64,000 nt of DNA, taken from NCBI RefSeq assembly GCF_002575655.3, contig NC_053040.3, positions 361,148,267 through 361,212,266 of the forward strand, given 5' to 3'. Shown piece by piece: positions 36,650 to 49,276 of this stretch; the stretch's first letter is position 1; every line of letters begins with the position of its first letter. This DNA is from Aegilops tauschii subsp. strangulata. Lineage: Eukaryota > Streptophyta > Magnoliopsida > Poales > Poaceae. Both the position numbers and the translations under genes were made by a program. The notes under the pieces were generated by a model, which had not been told where the DNA came from, ran no database searches, and saw only the letters and a program-made list of their open reading frames with translations.

Positions 36650-38861
36650 CTAGATAATACGATTTCGCAACCGAACACCCCGAGAGGTGATCACCTTGGC
36701 CATGCGCCTCACCTTGCCACGACAAGGCGAGGGAGGAGAGGCAACCCCTATTGTCGGATCCTCTTCGGGCCGGACCACGAGCGCATCCGAGGCCCCTGCC
36801 TCGGTTGCCATCTGGTCCGCGTGCTTCGTAGCCGCCACCGCAAGCGCTGCTTGCGCCAATTCCTTGGCACGGATCAGCGAGATCAACTCGCCAGTTCCTC
36901 CCGCACCCAGTGGGTCCACTCCATTGTCCCCTAAAACCTCGCTCAAGTGATCATCAGAAAAGGAATCAAGAACCATGAAACGAGGGGGGGGAGGGTTACC
37001 CGAGATCTCCATGTTCTTCTGTGCTTGGAGGAGTTGTGCGCGTTGGAGAGATGGCATGTTCCCCTTGGCGCCCTTGGGACGGGAGCTGGTCCTCACCGGT
37101 GCCGCCGGCACCGCCTTGGAGCCCCTGGCCTTAGAGATGGGCGCCGTCTTGCTGGCCTCCTGAAGGAGAGGGTCGATGAGAGGCGGGGCCATGGGTGCCG
37201 CCAACGCCATGACCGTCTGGCGAGGGGTTGCTGGCGCTCCCAGCGGCTCCGCGAGCCGGACCGCCTCGGCACTCACCTTGCGAACTGCTGCCTTCTTAGC
37301 TTGCCTCACCGAGCCGGTCTTGCTGCTGCTGCGCCCACCCTGCATCGGAGAGCGCGACAGGGGGAGCTGCGAGGTGTCCGTTGACAGGACCAGAGGGGTG
37401 CGCGCGCCCACCGGCACGTCCGAGTCCTCCATGTCCGCGAGCCCCTTGTCCACCGCACGCACCGGTGGTGAGGTCACCGAGCCCAGGTTGGAGCCGTACT
37501 GGTTGGGGATCGACACCTCTAGCCCGTTGGACAGCCCAACCTGCGCCACCTCAGCCGCAGGGGCAGTCTGCCGAGGAGGAACCGCCGCCGTGCCCCTGTC
37601 ATAGATGCCAAGCTTTTCCCAAGCCGTCGTGTCAATGGAATCGTCCTCCATACTTGTATCTTGTTCCTTGTCCCCATCCCGCCCCTGGTCGCCCTGATCT
37701 AAGCCCTTGCCATTGTTGGGAGGTGGAGGAAGGGGAAGGGCAGGGGCCCCCTGGCGGGGCAGGTCGAGCTCCAGCTCCACTTTGATGTTGTAGCCTGCTC
37801 CGTTGAACCAAATATGCACCATGCCCCGCAGCTTGGACGGGTTATGGCAGGCGAAGCACATGCGGACCGGCCCCGGACGGATTAGCAACTCCTCATCGAC
37901 TAGAAGAGGCCTGCCGAGCATCATAGTTGCCGCCATCAGCCGATCTGTCCGCAGCTGCTTGGGCGGCACCCCCCGTAGGTTGACTCAAACCTCAGGCATA
38001 GCCTCTCCCTTTGGCTCGTCGAGAACGGCGTCGTGGATGTCAGTCGTGATGTTGTTGATGGAGAGGAAGAGCTTGCCGCTGCGCGTTGCCATCCGCAACA
38101 TGGTCGGGTCCGGGAACACCACCGAGAAAGAATCGCCGTCAAGCTGGGTAACTTGCCAGTCCCAGGACCCCTCGAACAGGTGCGGCAGCTCCACCTCCCG
38201 AATCGCCTTCGAGAGCGTGTCCCGAGCCGCAGACAGAACGACCGCGTTGGCCCCGAGTAAGCCTTGCGGCTCCTGCCCCGAGTCTTCAGCGTACTGCAGG
38301 CAGAAGAACCCCTCCCCGGCGATGGCGTGCCCCATGGTTTGGAGCAGCAGGGGTCTCCCGCGAGAGGGGTCGTGTGCGGATGCGTGGCCCTCCTGGGTGC
38401 ACACCACACACAACGGCTTGAAGGTGCAGGTTTTCTGGAAGTGGCCGGTGCGGGTGCACTTGAAGCACTTCAGGTCGTCCGCCTCCTCGACAGGGAACGG
38501 CTCCGAGAAGAAGGCACCGTAGGTTGCTGCGGGAGGGGCGGCTTGGAGGCCGTCGCCCTCAAGGTCTTGTACTTCTGCTTCTTCGCGAAGGGATCTCCGA
38601 CGCGGTCGCCGCCATGGGGAAGTGGCAACACCTTGTGCTTGAGCTCGAGGCGCGCTTCTTGTGCTCCTCCTCCTTCTTTTTCCGCTCCTATTCCTTGAGC
38701 CACCAAGTGGGCGGTGGACGCCAGCCTCCCTCCTCGCTGGCGCGCTCCGCCCCCTGCGCCGTGGGTTGCGCCCGCCGCTCGCGGTCCCGTGACCTCTCCG
38801 CCACCGGATCTTGAGATCCCACGACCCTCTTGTCTGCCCGGCGATCTGCCTTGGAGCCCAT
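36650..38861 (-). pseudogene. LINE ORF1: gag-like protein with zinc knuckles
   Basis: From MGSKADRRADKRV at 38861 the region codes a basic N-terminus, two knuckles (CFKCTRTGHFQKTC and CVVCTQEGH), a DUF4283-like domain (FEGSWDWQVTQLDGDSF), and an acidic/Pro-rich C-terminus ending RLRNRII. There is a frame change near 38470-38520 and an in-frame stop near 37985 before VNLRGVPPKQL. The stop TAG is directly followed by the ATG of ORF2 (TAGATG, 36652-36647). Confidence 0.75.
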
Positions 38862-39850
38862 CACCACCACCTCGGCGAAGGAGCGCACGAGGGGTGGAGG
38901 TGGGTGGGTGGGGAAGAGGGTGCGGGAGGATCGGCCGAATCGCCGCACCTCAGATCTGGTGGCTGGAAACCCTAGAGTGGCGTCTAGGGTTCCCCGGCGC
39001 AGCCACAACCACTTATATGGCCTCGCCAACGGGCCTGGGCCGGGCTAGGGAACCACTTGTTGAACCAGTTGGGCCTGAGCGGTGTTTGCGCATGATGGGT
39101 TCTCAGCAGGCGAAGACGACTGCACCAAGGCTGCCACAGGCTCCGGCGCAGGGCTACAGCCCACTTGCCCGACCTGGCCCACCATCCCTGGGTTCGTCTC
39201 CTCCCCAACCCTAGGCGCGGAATCCCGTGGCACTGTCGGTGCCGCCGCCCCCGCGGACCGAGCCACCGCCGGCTAGAGCTGCCCCGGACTAGCATGAAGG
39301 AGAAGGCCGTCGCCTGCCTCCGTACACATCTGCCCACACAAGGCCGCCCCCGTCGGAGCGGCCCGTGGCACCGGCCAGGGCATCGACCCAGCCTGCCTGG
39401 GGCCGCGGCCACCGCCCTGCCTTGAAGGAGCCCCCGAGCTCCTCCGCCTGCACCACGAAATCGCCAACAGAGCACGGGCCCTGCCACGCTCCGCATCAAC
39501 CACTGCATCGCTTTCCCCCGTCTCCTCGTTTGAGCTCTCTCCGGCCAGAGCCTGGAATCTGCTCCCCGACCAGCCGCCAGCTCGATCTGGGCGTGGAGCC
39601 AGCTCCTTGCACGGCGAGAGGCGCATCTGCCCCGTCACCGGCCGGACCTTTGTCCACTCGCCCCCCTCGTCGATGGCGCCCGCGGCGTGGCCGCACGGAG
39701 CGGCGGCGCACGCGCCATCGCCGCCCGGACCGCCCAGGTCGCCAGACAGTACAGGAGCCGTTGGAGCCATCTGAGTCCAACCGGCAAGGGTCTTCACACG
39801 GAACTTTGACGCGGCCCCGTATGCAGCTCTCGGGGCCTACAAAGTCTTAA

Positions 39851-40634
39851 TTAACGAGTGAAGAGCCCTAATCGCCTTCATTGCGGCCCCGGCAGCGCTT
39901 GTCCTTCCCCTGATGGCATCCAAAGCTACAAGAAAATAAGCATTTTGCGAGCCACTAAGTCATTATGCAGGTGGATTTTTTTTGTATGCAAATACTTTTC
40001 TTCTTGCCGCCACAAGAAAAATCCCACCTGCCCTATCACCCGGTTTTCAAAATGTGAAGATTTTCACATTCAAAATGGGCCGAATCGGGAGGTCAGGCTT
40101 GCAACAACATGCCAGCCTACTCAACAAGGATCCACGGGCCCAAGAAAAGCAGCCCAGGATAATAAAATTTCAATCGCCAGGCCGTAAAAGCAGTCCAAAT
40201 CAGGACCGAACAAATTAACCTGTTCATGTACCGCGAAACTGTTGGCCTTGCTGTTACAACTGTTAGCTGCGAGTGTTTGGCCACTCCTCCGTACTGTCCA
40301 AAATATGTGGGCATGCAGTATGGACCAATGGCAAAGTTTCAGATCAGACGCTTTAGACTTTAGAGAGGCCTCCTGCCCTGTCAATATGTCTATCAATTCA
40401 ATTCATGACCCCATTGTCCCCCCTAGCGCTTCTGAGACGGTCCCCATTTTGTCGCCGGTCGGGCATCCTAAGCATGTAGCCTCGCACAGTTGCGAGATCT
40501 GAAGAAGAAAAATGGCATATAGCCTCACACAGTTGCGAGATCTGAAAGCCTAGGTCTGCTATGAATAAATCCTTAATCCGGTGTTGCTCATCGGTTAACT
40601 TTTCTGAAGACGTAGCCAAGCTGGATTTTAAATA
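39851..40634. other. Spacer, no gene seen
   Basis: Nothing coding recognised. It contains a 24 bp direct repeat (tagcctcgcacagttgcgag type) at about 40479-40502 and 40518-40541. Confidence 0.4.
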
Positions 40635-40712
40635 CTCACCCGTATCAAAATATAAGACGTTTTTTGACAGTCATGGTATCAAAAAACATCTTATATTTTG
40701 AAACAGAGGGAG
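40635..40712. mobile_element. Stowaway MITE
   Basis: 78 bp palindromic element (ctcacccgtatcaaaatat... against ...atattttgaaacagagggag) with TA on both sides (40633-40634, 40713-40714). Confidence 0.88.
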
Positions 40713-40927
40713 TAACTCGCAAACAGTACTTCTATTAATCACTTTGTGCAATTTAGCGATCAAGTGACACATACAAATTATGCTGTGTTTTACAACTTAC
40801 TTGGAGACGAATTTCCTATATAAAGACATAAATAAAGAGCATAAAATAAGCAGTTCATGGAGCTACAACAAATGGCGATCCAACTTTGAGATCTTCTGAG
40901 CGATGTGCTTATGAGCAATACTATATA

Positions 40928-41086
40928 CTCCCTTCGTTCCTAAATATAAGTCTTCGTAGAGATTCCACTATAAACCACATACCGATGTATATAGATGCAT
41001 TTTAAGTGTAAATTCATTCAATTTGCTCCGTATATAGTCCACCTAGTGGAATCACTAGAAAGACTTATATTTAGGAACGGAGGGAG
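40928..41086. mobile_element. Stowaway MITE behind the PMT stop codon
   Basis: 159 bp; ends ctcccttcgttcctaaatat and its inverse, TA at 40926-40927 and 41087-41088. It begins 22 bases beyond the PMT stop codon, so it should lie in the 3' UTR. Confidence 0.92.
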
Positions 41087-41108
41087 TAGATGCTATACTC
41101 CACTGGTG

Positions 41109-43688
41109 CTATTGGTTCTTGGCAGTCCAATACGTCTTGGCAACCAGGAGGATCTTCTCCCGGACGAGCGGGCCGTCTTCGTGGTCGACGATCTGGCTGT
41201 CCCACCTCATCCCGTCGGCGACGCTCTTGACCTTCACCAGCATGTCCACGTCGTCTCTGATGATCACCGTGCCCTCGGGCCTCAGGACCCTGTCCATCTC
41301 CAGCAGAATGGTGTCCATCTCACACCTTGCAGAATTGCAAGCCGGCCGGTCAGAGAGGGTGAACACTGACGCAAGTTAATTACAGGGAAGTTTTGATGCA
41401 GATTATGTATGTATGTTACCTGTTCTTGTACAGAGTGAACACCGAGTCGGCGTGGATGAGATCGTAGGTCCGCGGATAGGTGGACGTGCCCTCGCACCTG
41501 CAGTGAATTAATGGATGCAACGAGATCAGAAACCGTTGCCAGACCACGACGCCGACACCGACACCGGCACACCGCTGGTGATCACTGTGGTAGGGCCTTG
41601 TGGTGGTACGGTTGACGTGCCCTGTGGTAGAGGACTAACCAGTCCTGGTAGCTTCCGATGAGGCCGCGCTCGTAGACCACCCCGAGTGCGCTGGAGTTGG
41701 CCACGGTCGGGACCATGTTCATGACCCACTGCGGGTAACTCGCCAGCGCCGCCGCGAAGCCGCCGAGGCGGGCGTTCATGTCGAGCACGTTCCGGTACCG
41801 TCCTTTCTGCTCGAACTGGTTGATCACCGCCTTGTAGTGGCGGACCCGCTTCTTCCACAGCTCCGTGTCCTGCTGGAACGCCTTGGCCGTCACGCCCTTG
41901 ACCGTGCCCCGGGAGACCCTGGGCGGCACGGCCGTGAGCCTCTGCGGCCATTTCTTCACCGCGCCGCCGGCCACCTCGCTCGCGTCCGAGACCTCCGGCA
42001 GCGGCGTCACGCAGGCCTCCATCTTGTCGTACCTAACGTGAGAGGTCAATTACAGCAACGAAACTGGTAAGTGTGCCATTGATTTGACTGACCAAAATGT
42101 TGATGACTCGGATGTGGTGCTATGATAATTACCATGCTGCGTCGGCATTCTTCTTGGAGCAGAAGGGCGGGGACTTGGCGGCCTTGCGGGAGGCCTTGCA
42201 GCCGGCGTGGTTGGCGGGTTTCTGCCAGACGGCGATGTCGCCGGCCTCCTTGATCTTCTTCCAGCAGAGGCTCCGGGCGACCGCCTCGATCGCCTCCTGC
42301 TCGGCGTTGAGGTCCTCCTTGCTCCTCTCCCACCCCTTCCAGTACTTCTTCCAGTTGATGGGCGGGCCGGACAGGATCCAGTAGCCGCCGGGGCGCAGGA
42401 CACGGTCGACCTCGATCAGGTACAATCCATCTGCACAATTTTTCACAGTGCATGTGTATATATGCCTGAGTGACTAGGGTGGAATGGAATTGCGTTTGGG
42501 TGAAGAGATGAGGTGGGCGTACCGTAGAGGTGCCAGGGGATGAGGCAGCGGGAGCAGTGCGCCATGTCGAAGGCGCGGGCTGGGTAGGTGAGGCGGTTGG
42601 AGGCGAGGACGCCGATCATGGCGGGGACGCCGCGCTCCAGCGCGAACTGCACCTGCGCCTCGTGCGAGTCCCGCGGCGCGAAGGACATGGCCAGGATGTC
42701 CCGGGAGAGCAGGTACGCGCCCCAGCTCGCCACCTGCACGGGCCACTCACGACGCATCAGAGAGAAAGAAATGCTACCACTACTACGTGCCATTCCCATG
42801 CTACGTACTACCACCACGGTTGGCTTGTTCTGAGGTCGAAAGTGGAAAGTTTCTTCCTACGGAATTACTTCTGGGTTCAGATAGGAGGTCGGCATTTGTG
42901 CAGGCAAGTGGTACTGAAATTCAGCCCTATGCGGATCAGCAAATGCACGTGAAGGCGGTACATTTGATCGCAAAGAAAAGTTACCCTGTAAACGTTACTG
43001 AAAAGATAGACGACACTTGAACGGTGTCACAGGTGCAGACTGGCAGTGGCCATAATTGTGCTACTGTGCATTCGTTGAAAAAAGGCCACTATATTTTTGT
43101 CAATAATTTCGTGGCACCAGCTGAAAAGTGACAGGTCAAGTTTTTTTAATGAGTGACAGCTGAGAACTCAGCAGTCAAGTGACAAGCAGATTTTACAGTC
43201 CACTCGTGCTGTTTCAGTGGAGGGAAAAAACTTTACAAGCCAAATTTGTTACCATCTTGTACTAGTACTAGTTGTAGTTCATAGTTGCATAATTCGCAGC
43301 TTTAGGTGAAAATCGCCGATTCAAATATTGAAAAATTGAACAAATGTGATATTAGTACTACTAATTAATTCACCCCATGTAATATGTTTTCAACATTCTC
43401 TAGGACTGCTACTATCTGAGAGTATCTGACAGACCTGTTTGACCTCGGTTGAGCAAGAAATGTTCGCGTTTCCATTTCTCACTACTCCAGATGTAGTAAT
43501 ACTACCACAAGAACTAAGCCGGATTCGAGCAAGCAATCCGTTCTAAACCTAGTTAAGCAATCAGAGCTAATTAAGATTAAGAAGCTTGGTAACTTACCCC
43601 GCAGCCGGTGTCGAGCGCGGTGCGGATGGAGCCGTCGTGGAGCGGGATGAGCTTCCCAATGTCGTCGATGTAGGCGTCGGCGCCGTGC

Positions 43689-43719
<31 letters not shown>

Positions 43720-44332
43720 GCTTGTCCCCGTCCACGCGGATCCAGTTCTGCACCGCCTTCTCCACGGTGAGCTCCTTGTGCGGCACGTTGGCGAACCAGG
43801 CGACGTCGCGGCTGGCCGGCCACGGGAACGGGTTGCGGTACCCGGCCGGCGCCGGCACCAGGCACCGCAGCCGCTCGCGCCCCGAGGGGCAGTGCCGCTC
43901 CCGGTACACCAGCCGGTCCCGCGGGTACCGCAGCGACCGCTTCACGTCCTCGCACGGCGTGTACTCCGAGTACTCGGCCGGGCACGCCGGGTACCTCCGC
44001 GGCGCCGAGGACGCGGAGGACGCGGCCCTGGCCGCCACGGCGTCGACCGCCGCCGCGTGGTGCGCGGAGAAGTCGAGGGACTGAGCGGTGGTGGTGGTGG
44101 TGGTGGTGGTGGAGGGGGTGAGGGTGGTGGTGGTGCAGGAGATGTCGGTGGCAATGGTGACGGAGCGGGAGGGGGAGGAAGGGGAGAAGCCGCCGCCGTG
44201 GTGCCAGGCGCCCAGGAGGTAGGAGGCGGAGCAGAGGAGGGCGACGGCGGCGAGGGGCAGGAAGAAGGAGCGCCGGGCGGCGGAGTGGGTCGGGGGGATG
44301 TGCAGCTTCGTGGCCGCCGAGCGGACCCCCAT
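41109..44332 (-). CDS. probable methyltransferase, PMT family (Methyltransf_29)
   Basis: Six minus-strand exons join cleanly: 44332-43598, 42733-42523, 42430-42133, 42032-41640, 41497-41420, 41325-41109. The product has 643 residues, the usual PMT length. The order is a short cytosolic tail, a signal anchor (residues about 23-43, [21 protein letters not shown] region), a Thr-rich stem with eight Thr in a row, the family blocks YTPCED, YRERHC and [13 protein letters not shown] motif LDTGCG (240-245), [28 protein letters not shown], then the second half with [15 protein letters not shown] (from 497) and [11 protein letters not shown] (from 588). Plant relatives are Golgi type II proteins of the QUA2/PMT2 group thought to methyl-esterify pectin or other wall polysaccharides. 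The start is the first in-frame ATG; a frame upstream lacks ATG. Closest known pattern is Arabidopsis PMT2. No break was seen. Confidence 0.95.
44087..44113. repeat. GGT/ACC triplet repeat in PMT exon 1
   Basis: Run of ggt triplets that encodes Thr repeats on the minus strand, followed by a second shorter run near 44124-44134. It lies in the stem between membrane anchor and enzyme domain. Confidence 0.85.
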
Positions 44333-44737
44333 TGCTCCTTCCTCGCTCTGCTTCGGCAAGCACCCGCCCTGTGCTCACTGCTCAGTGCCCACTTCACTCT
44401 GGCTTGGTCAGTGTGGTCACTCACTGAGCTGGTAGCCCTGCCCGTTAGGTAGCCAGGCGGGGACACGGGTGTGAATAGCGCGTTTGATTTGATCTACTGT
44501 GCGCGGATTAGGTAGTGATTACGAGTAAAAGTCACCCGTAAACAGCTTTTCACCGCGCATCGCTCTGTAATTCTGTGTTCTTATCATCGTGAGGCCACTG
44601 GATCTTGATGCTCATGTGACTTGCTCACTGCACACCATTGTAACCTTTTGTTATTTGTCTTTACTGCTCATGGCCGGTGGCTCTAGCACGTGTTGGAAAC
44701 ATTCGCTGAGCTCAAGTATAAACAAATAGCAACAGTT
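44333..44737. other. PMT upstream region
   Basis: Putative promoter and 5' UTR of the PMT gene; C/T-rich just before the ATG. No convincing TATA box seen. Confidence 0.35.
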
Positions 44738-46308
44738 TTATTAGGGCATTGCCAACGTTAAACCGCCAATTTTCTCCCGCGTCTGTCCGCTAACAGGGAC
44801 CAGTTCACCGACATTGATGTCTGAGACTGTCATCCAACGCTGTCAGCGTACATTTCAATAATTAATTAAACTAACCGGACGAAATTTATGCAAACACGAC
44901 GAATTTTCATTACATTTCAAACATTTAGAAAGAAAGAAAAAAAGTCCCGGCCCTAAACCTATCCTAAGGCGGCGGCCAGCGTCCAAGCCCTTGTTCTCCT
45001 CCATCTGCCGTCTCCATGGGCATCAATGATAAGACCGATGAAATGAAGTTGCGTTCTCCGGCGAGGGAGAGTAGAATAAGGTAGACGGACTGGCCCACAC
45101 AAGACACAAGGCCCCTGCCTCCCATGCCCTACTCATCCTCGGAGAAGTTTGTGCCTTGTCCGTCACCGGTGGGCGTGAGGTCCACGATGGAAATGTTGGT
45201 GCCGCGTTGTCGTCGTCCCACTCCTACCGAACCGCACGAAAGTTTGTCGGTGGCGCGTAGGAGGTGCAACTGGTGGTGTCCTCGTCCGTGATGCGCCTCT
45301 GCGGCGACCGCTTCCTGGCGAGTGGCGGCTTGAGCACGGGCAGGCTCGTAGATCGCACGCTGCTCTGCACCGAAGTTGTGGTTCGTCCGGCCATGCCCGC
45401 CACGGCCTCCTCACTCGCGCGCTCGCAGTCGATTGGAGGAACGGGTTGTACCGTTGTTTCTCCTACGCCTGCCGGAACACAGACATAGGCACCGGCGTAG
45501 GCCGCTCCTCCGCCGTGGCGGCCCTGAGATGCACTAACACTTTGCTAGTTAAATATGTGATCAAATTTAACCACGATAAGACTAATAAACATACACGGAG
45601 GGTAGTGCCATCAACGGCCTAGCATACTTGCTTTCACGGGAATACTGTTGATGGTGTGTAAGAGCATATAGTGATCACATAATTTGGGACCCTATATACC
45701 TGCGCGTCCGCTAGGGTGACTGGGCAAACCGCGTTTCTCTCACTTCATATCCACACACCTCATATGTCCTACCTTAAATCCTTAAAAAAACATGCAAATG
45801 ACGTACTCCCAACGCAAACTAATATATAGCAATACGACACAGATAACATATAAACATGACAATCCGACATAGATATGACATTAAAAAATTAACACAATCT
45901 GATTCAAAAGGCCTGCCGGAATTCATCACCTAACTAATTTAGATACTTATTAAAACTAAGAGATAGGGCAGCCAGATTTCACCTCTTCCTAGCGGGACGC
46001 TTCCTCTTGGGGTCTCGGGAGCAGCGACTGTCCTCGTCGTAGGCGTCGGTGGCGGGTGGCACATCGCCGTCCGTTGTATCGCCCGACGGGGAAGAGGAGG
46101 AGGACAAGATGATGATTCCTTCGCCGGAAGCCATACGACTCCCTTCGTCGCTACCCTCTTCATTGCCAATCACCGGGACTCCTCGAGCCCCATGTGGAGC
46201 CCGCCGTATTTTTACGGTGATGTTGGCGTGCGTCTGTCTTTGCGGATGTGTAGGAGCGGCGGATGGCGTCGCAGATGGCCTCATCATCATTGTTGGGGGA
46301 CGCAGCGA
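44738..46308. other. Non-autonomous DNA-element sequence
   Basis: Begins ttagggcattgccaacg. A section around 45120-45200 (atgccctactcatcctcggag...) matches the layout of the host element at about 19110-19180. The remainder (45540-46308) is AT-rich then GC-rich, with no clear gene, and is cut at 46308 by the Angela element. Right end and target duplication not found. Confidence 0.4.
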
Positions 46309-48041
46309 TGAAGGAAATATGCCCTAGAGGCAATAATAAAGTTACTATTTCCTTATATCATGATAAATGTTTACTATTCATGCTAGAATTGTATTAATCG
46401 GAAACGTAATACTTGTGTGAATACATAGACAAACAGAGTGTCATTAGTATGCCTCTACTTGACTAGCTCGTTAATCAAAGATGGTTATGTTTCCTAGCCG
46501 TTGACATGGGTTGTCATTTGATTAACGGGGTCACATCATTAGGAGAATGATGTGATTGACTTGACCCATTCCGTTAGCTTAGCACTCGATCGTTTAGTAT
46601 GTTGTTATTGCTTTCTTCATGACTTATACATGTTCCTATGACTATGAGATTATGCAACTCCTGTTTACCGGAGGAACACTTTGTGTGCTACCAAACGTCA
46701 CAACGTAATTGAGTGATTATAAAGGTGCTCTACAGGTGTCTCCGAAGGTACTTGTTGGGTTGGCGTATTTCGAGATTAGGATTTGTCACTCCGATTGTCG
46801 GAGAGGTATCTCTGGGCCCACTCGGTAATGCACATCACTTAAGCCTTGCAAGCATTGCAACTAATGAGTTAGTTGCGGGATGATGTATTACAGAACGAGT
46901 AAAGAGACTTGCCGGTAACGAGATTGAACTAGGTATTGAGATACCGACGATCGAATCTCGGGCAAGTAACATACCGATGACAAAAGGAACAACGTATGTT
47001 GTTATGCGGTCTGACCGATAAAGATCTTCGTAGAATATGTGGGAGCCAATATGAGCATCCAGGTTCCGCTATTGGTTATTGACCGGAGACGTGTCTCGGT
47101 CATGTCTACATAGTTCTCGAACCCATAGGGTCCGCACGCTTAACGTTTCGATGACAGTTATATTATGAGTTTATATGTTTTGATGTACCGAAGGTTGTTC
47201 GGAGTCCCGGATATGATCACGGACATGACGAGGAGTCTCGAAATGGCCGAGACATGAAGATTGATATATTGGAAGCCTATATTTGGATATCGAAAGTGTT
47301 CCGGGTGAAATCGGGATTTTACCGGAGTACCGAGGGGTTACCGGAACCCCCCGGGGGCTTAATGGGCCATAGTGGGCCTTTGTGGAGAAGAAGAGAGGCG
47401 GTCAGGGCAGGGCTGCGCGCCCCTCCCCCTAGTCTGAATAGGACAAGGAGAGGGGGGCGGCGCCCCCCTTTCCTTCCTCTCTCCCTCCTCTTTCCCCCTC
47501 CACTCCTAATCCAAGTAGGAAAAGGGAGGGAGTCCTACTCCCGGTGGGAGTAGGACTCCACCTGGCGCGCCCCTCCTGGCCGGCCGCACCTCCCCCCTTG
47601 CTCCTTTATATACGGGGGCAGGGGGGCACCCTAGAAACACAACAATTGATCGTTTGATCTTTTAGCCGTGTGCGGTGCCCCCCTCCATCATAGTCCACCT
47701 CGATAATACTGTAGCGGTGCTTAGGCGAAGCCCCGCATCGGTAGAACATCATCATCGTCACCACACCGTCGTGCTGACGAAGCTCTCCCTCAACACTCGG
47801 CTGGATCGGAGTTCGAGGGACGTCATCGGGCTGAACGTGTGCTGAACTCGGAGGTGCCGTGCGTTCGGTACTTGATCGGTCGGATCGTGCAGACGTACGA
47901 CTACATCAACCGCGTTGTGCTAACGCTTCCGCTTTCGGTCTACGAGGGTACGTAGACAACACTCTCCCCTCTCGTTGCTATGCATCACCATGATCTTGCG
48001 TGTGCGTTGGAATTTTTTTGAAATTACTACGTTCCCCAACA
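46309..48041 (+). repeat. 5' LTR of the Angela element
   Basis: 1733 bp from tgaaggaaatatgccctaga to ccccaaca, the normal length and ends for Angela/WIS. A TATA-like tttatata stands at 47605-47612. Confidence 0.93.
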
Positions 48042-48042
48042 G

Positions 48043-48054
48043 TGGCATCCGAGC
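48043..48054 (+). promoter_or_regulatory. Primer-binding site (initiator tRNA-Met type)
   Basis: tggcatccgagc, one base behind the LTR. The copia consensus complementary to initiator tRNA-Met is tggtatcagagc; two positions have changed, which should weaken priming. Confidence 0.8.
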
Positions 48055-49276
48055 GAGGTTTTATGCGTTGATGTTATATGCACGAGTAGAACACAAGTGA
48101 GTTGTGGGCGATATAAGTCATACTGCTTACCAGCATGTCATACTTTGGTTCGGCGGTATTGTTGGATGAAGCGGCCCGGACCGACATTACGCGTATGCTT
48201 ACGCGAGACTGGTTCTACCGACGTGCTTTGCACATAGGTGGCTGGCGGGTGTCAGTTTCTCCAACTTTAGTTGAACCGAGTGTGGCTACGCCCGGTCCTT
48301 GCGAAGGTTAAAACAGCACCAACTTGACAAACTATCGTTGTTGTTTTGATGCGTAGGTAAGAACGGTTCTTGCTAAGCCCGTAGCAGCCACGTAAAATTT
48401 GCAAGAACAAAGTAGAGGACGTCTAACTTGTTTTTGCAGGGCATGTTGTGATGTGATATGGTCAAGACATGATGCTAAATTTTATTGTATGAGATGATCA
48501 TGTTTTATAACCGAGTTATCGGCAACTGGCAGGAGCCATATGGTTGTCGCTTTATTGTATGCAATGCAAATCGCCCTGTAATGCTTTACTTTATCATTAA
48601 GCGGTAGCGATAGTCGTAGAAGCATAAGATTGGCGAGACGACAACGATGCTACGATGAAGATCAAGGTGTCGCGCCGGTGACGATGGTGATCATGACGGT
48701 GCTTCGGAGATGGAGATCACAAGCACAAGATGATGATGGCCATATCATATCACTTATATTGATTGCATGTGATGTTTATCTTTTATGCATCTTATCTTGC
48801 TTTGATTGATGGTAGCATTATAAGATGATCCCTCACTAAATTATCAAAGTATAAGTGTTCTCCCTGAGTATGCACCGTTGCGAAAGTTCTTCGTGCTGAG
48901 ACACCACGTGATGATCGGGTGTGATAAGCTCTACGTTCAAATACAACGGGTGCAAAACAGTTGCACACGCGGAATACTCAGGTTAAGCTTGACGAGCCTA
49001 GCATATAACAGATATGGCCTCAGAACACGGAGACCGAAAGGTCGAGCGTGAATCATATAGTAGATATGATCAACATAGTGATGTTCACTGTTGAAACTAA
49101 TCCATCTCACGTGATGATCGGACATGGTTTAGTTGATATGGATCACGTGATCACTTAGAGGATTAGAGGGATGTCTATCTAAGTGGGCGTTCTGAAGTAA
49201 TATGATTAATTGAACTTAAATTATCATGAACTTAGTACCTGGTAGTATCTTGCTTGTCTATGTTGATTGTAGATAG
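48055..49276 (+). other. Leader of the Angela element
   Basis: Untranslated leader between primer site and gag, about 1.2 kb, which is long but usual for this family. No gene. Confidence 0.6.

Larger units (their letters stand above)
32775..39850 (-). mobile_element. Second L1-type LINE, decayed
   Basis: A roughly 7 kb LINE on the minus strand. Its 3' end abuts a T-run on the plus strand at about 32767-32774; ORF2 and ORF1 follow upstream, and a GC-rich 5' region reaches about 39850. The 5' boundary is set by the change in composition and no target duplication was found, so it is approximate. It belongs to a different LINE lineage from the 11.6-18.7 kb copy, as their ORF2 sequences differ at most positions outside the motifs. 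Confidence 0.75.

Noticed and set aside
44333..44359. N-terminal extension of the PMT by nine residues
   Set aside because: The frame upstream of 44332 has TTG and no ATG; the ATG at 44332 has a good context and fits the family N-terminus.
43586..44452. 288-codon plus-strand frame, Gly-rich
   Set aside because: Antisense to PMT exon 1; the glycine run is the complement of the Thr codons.
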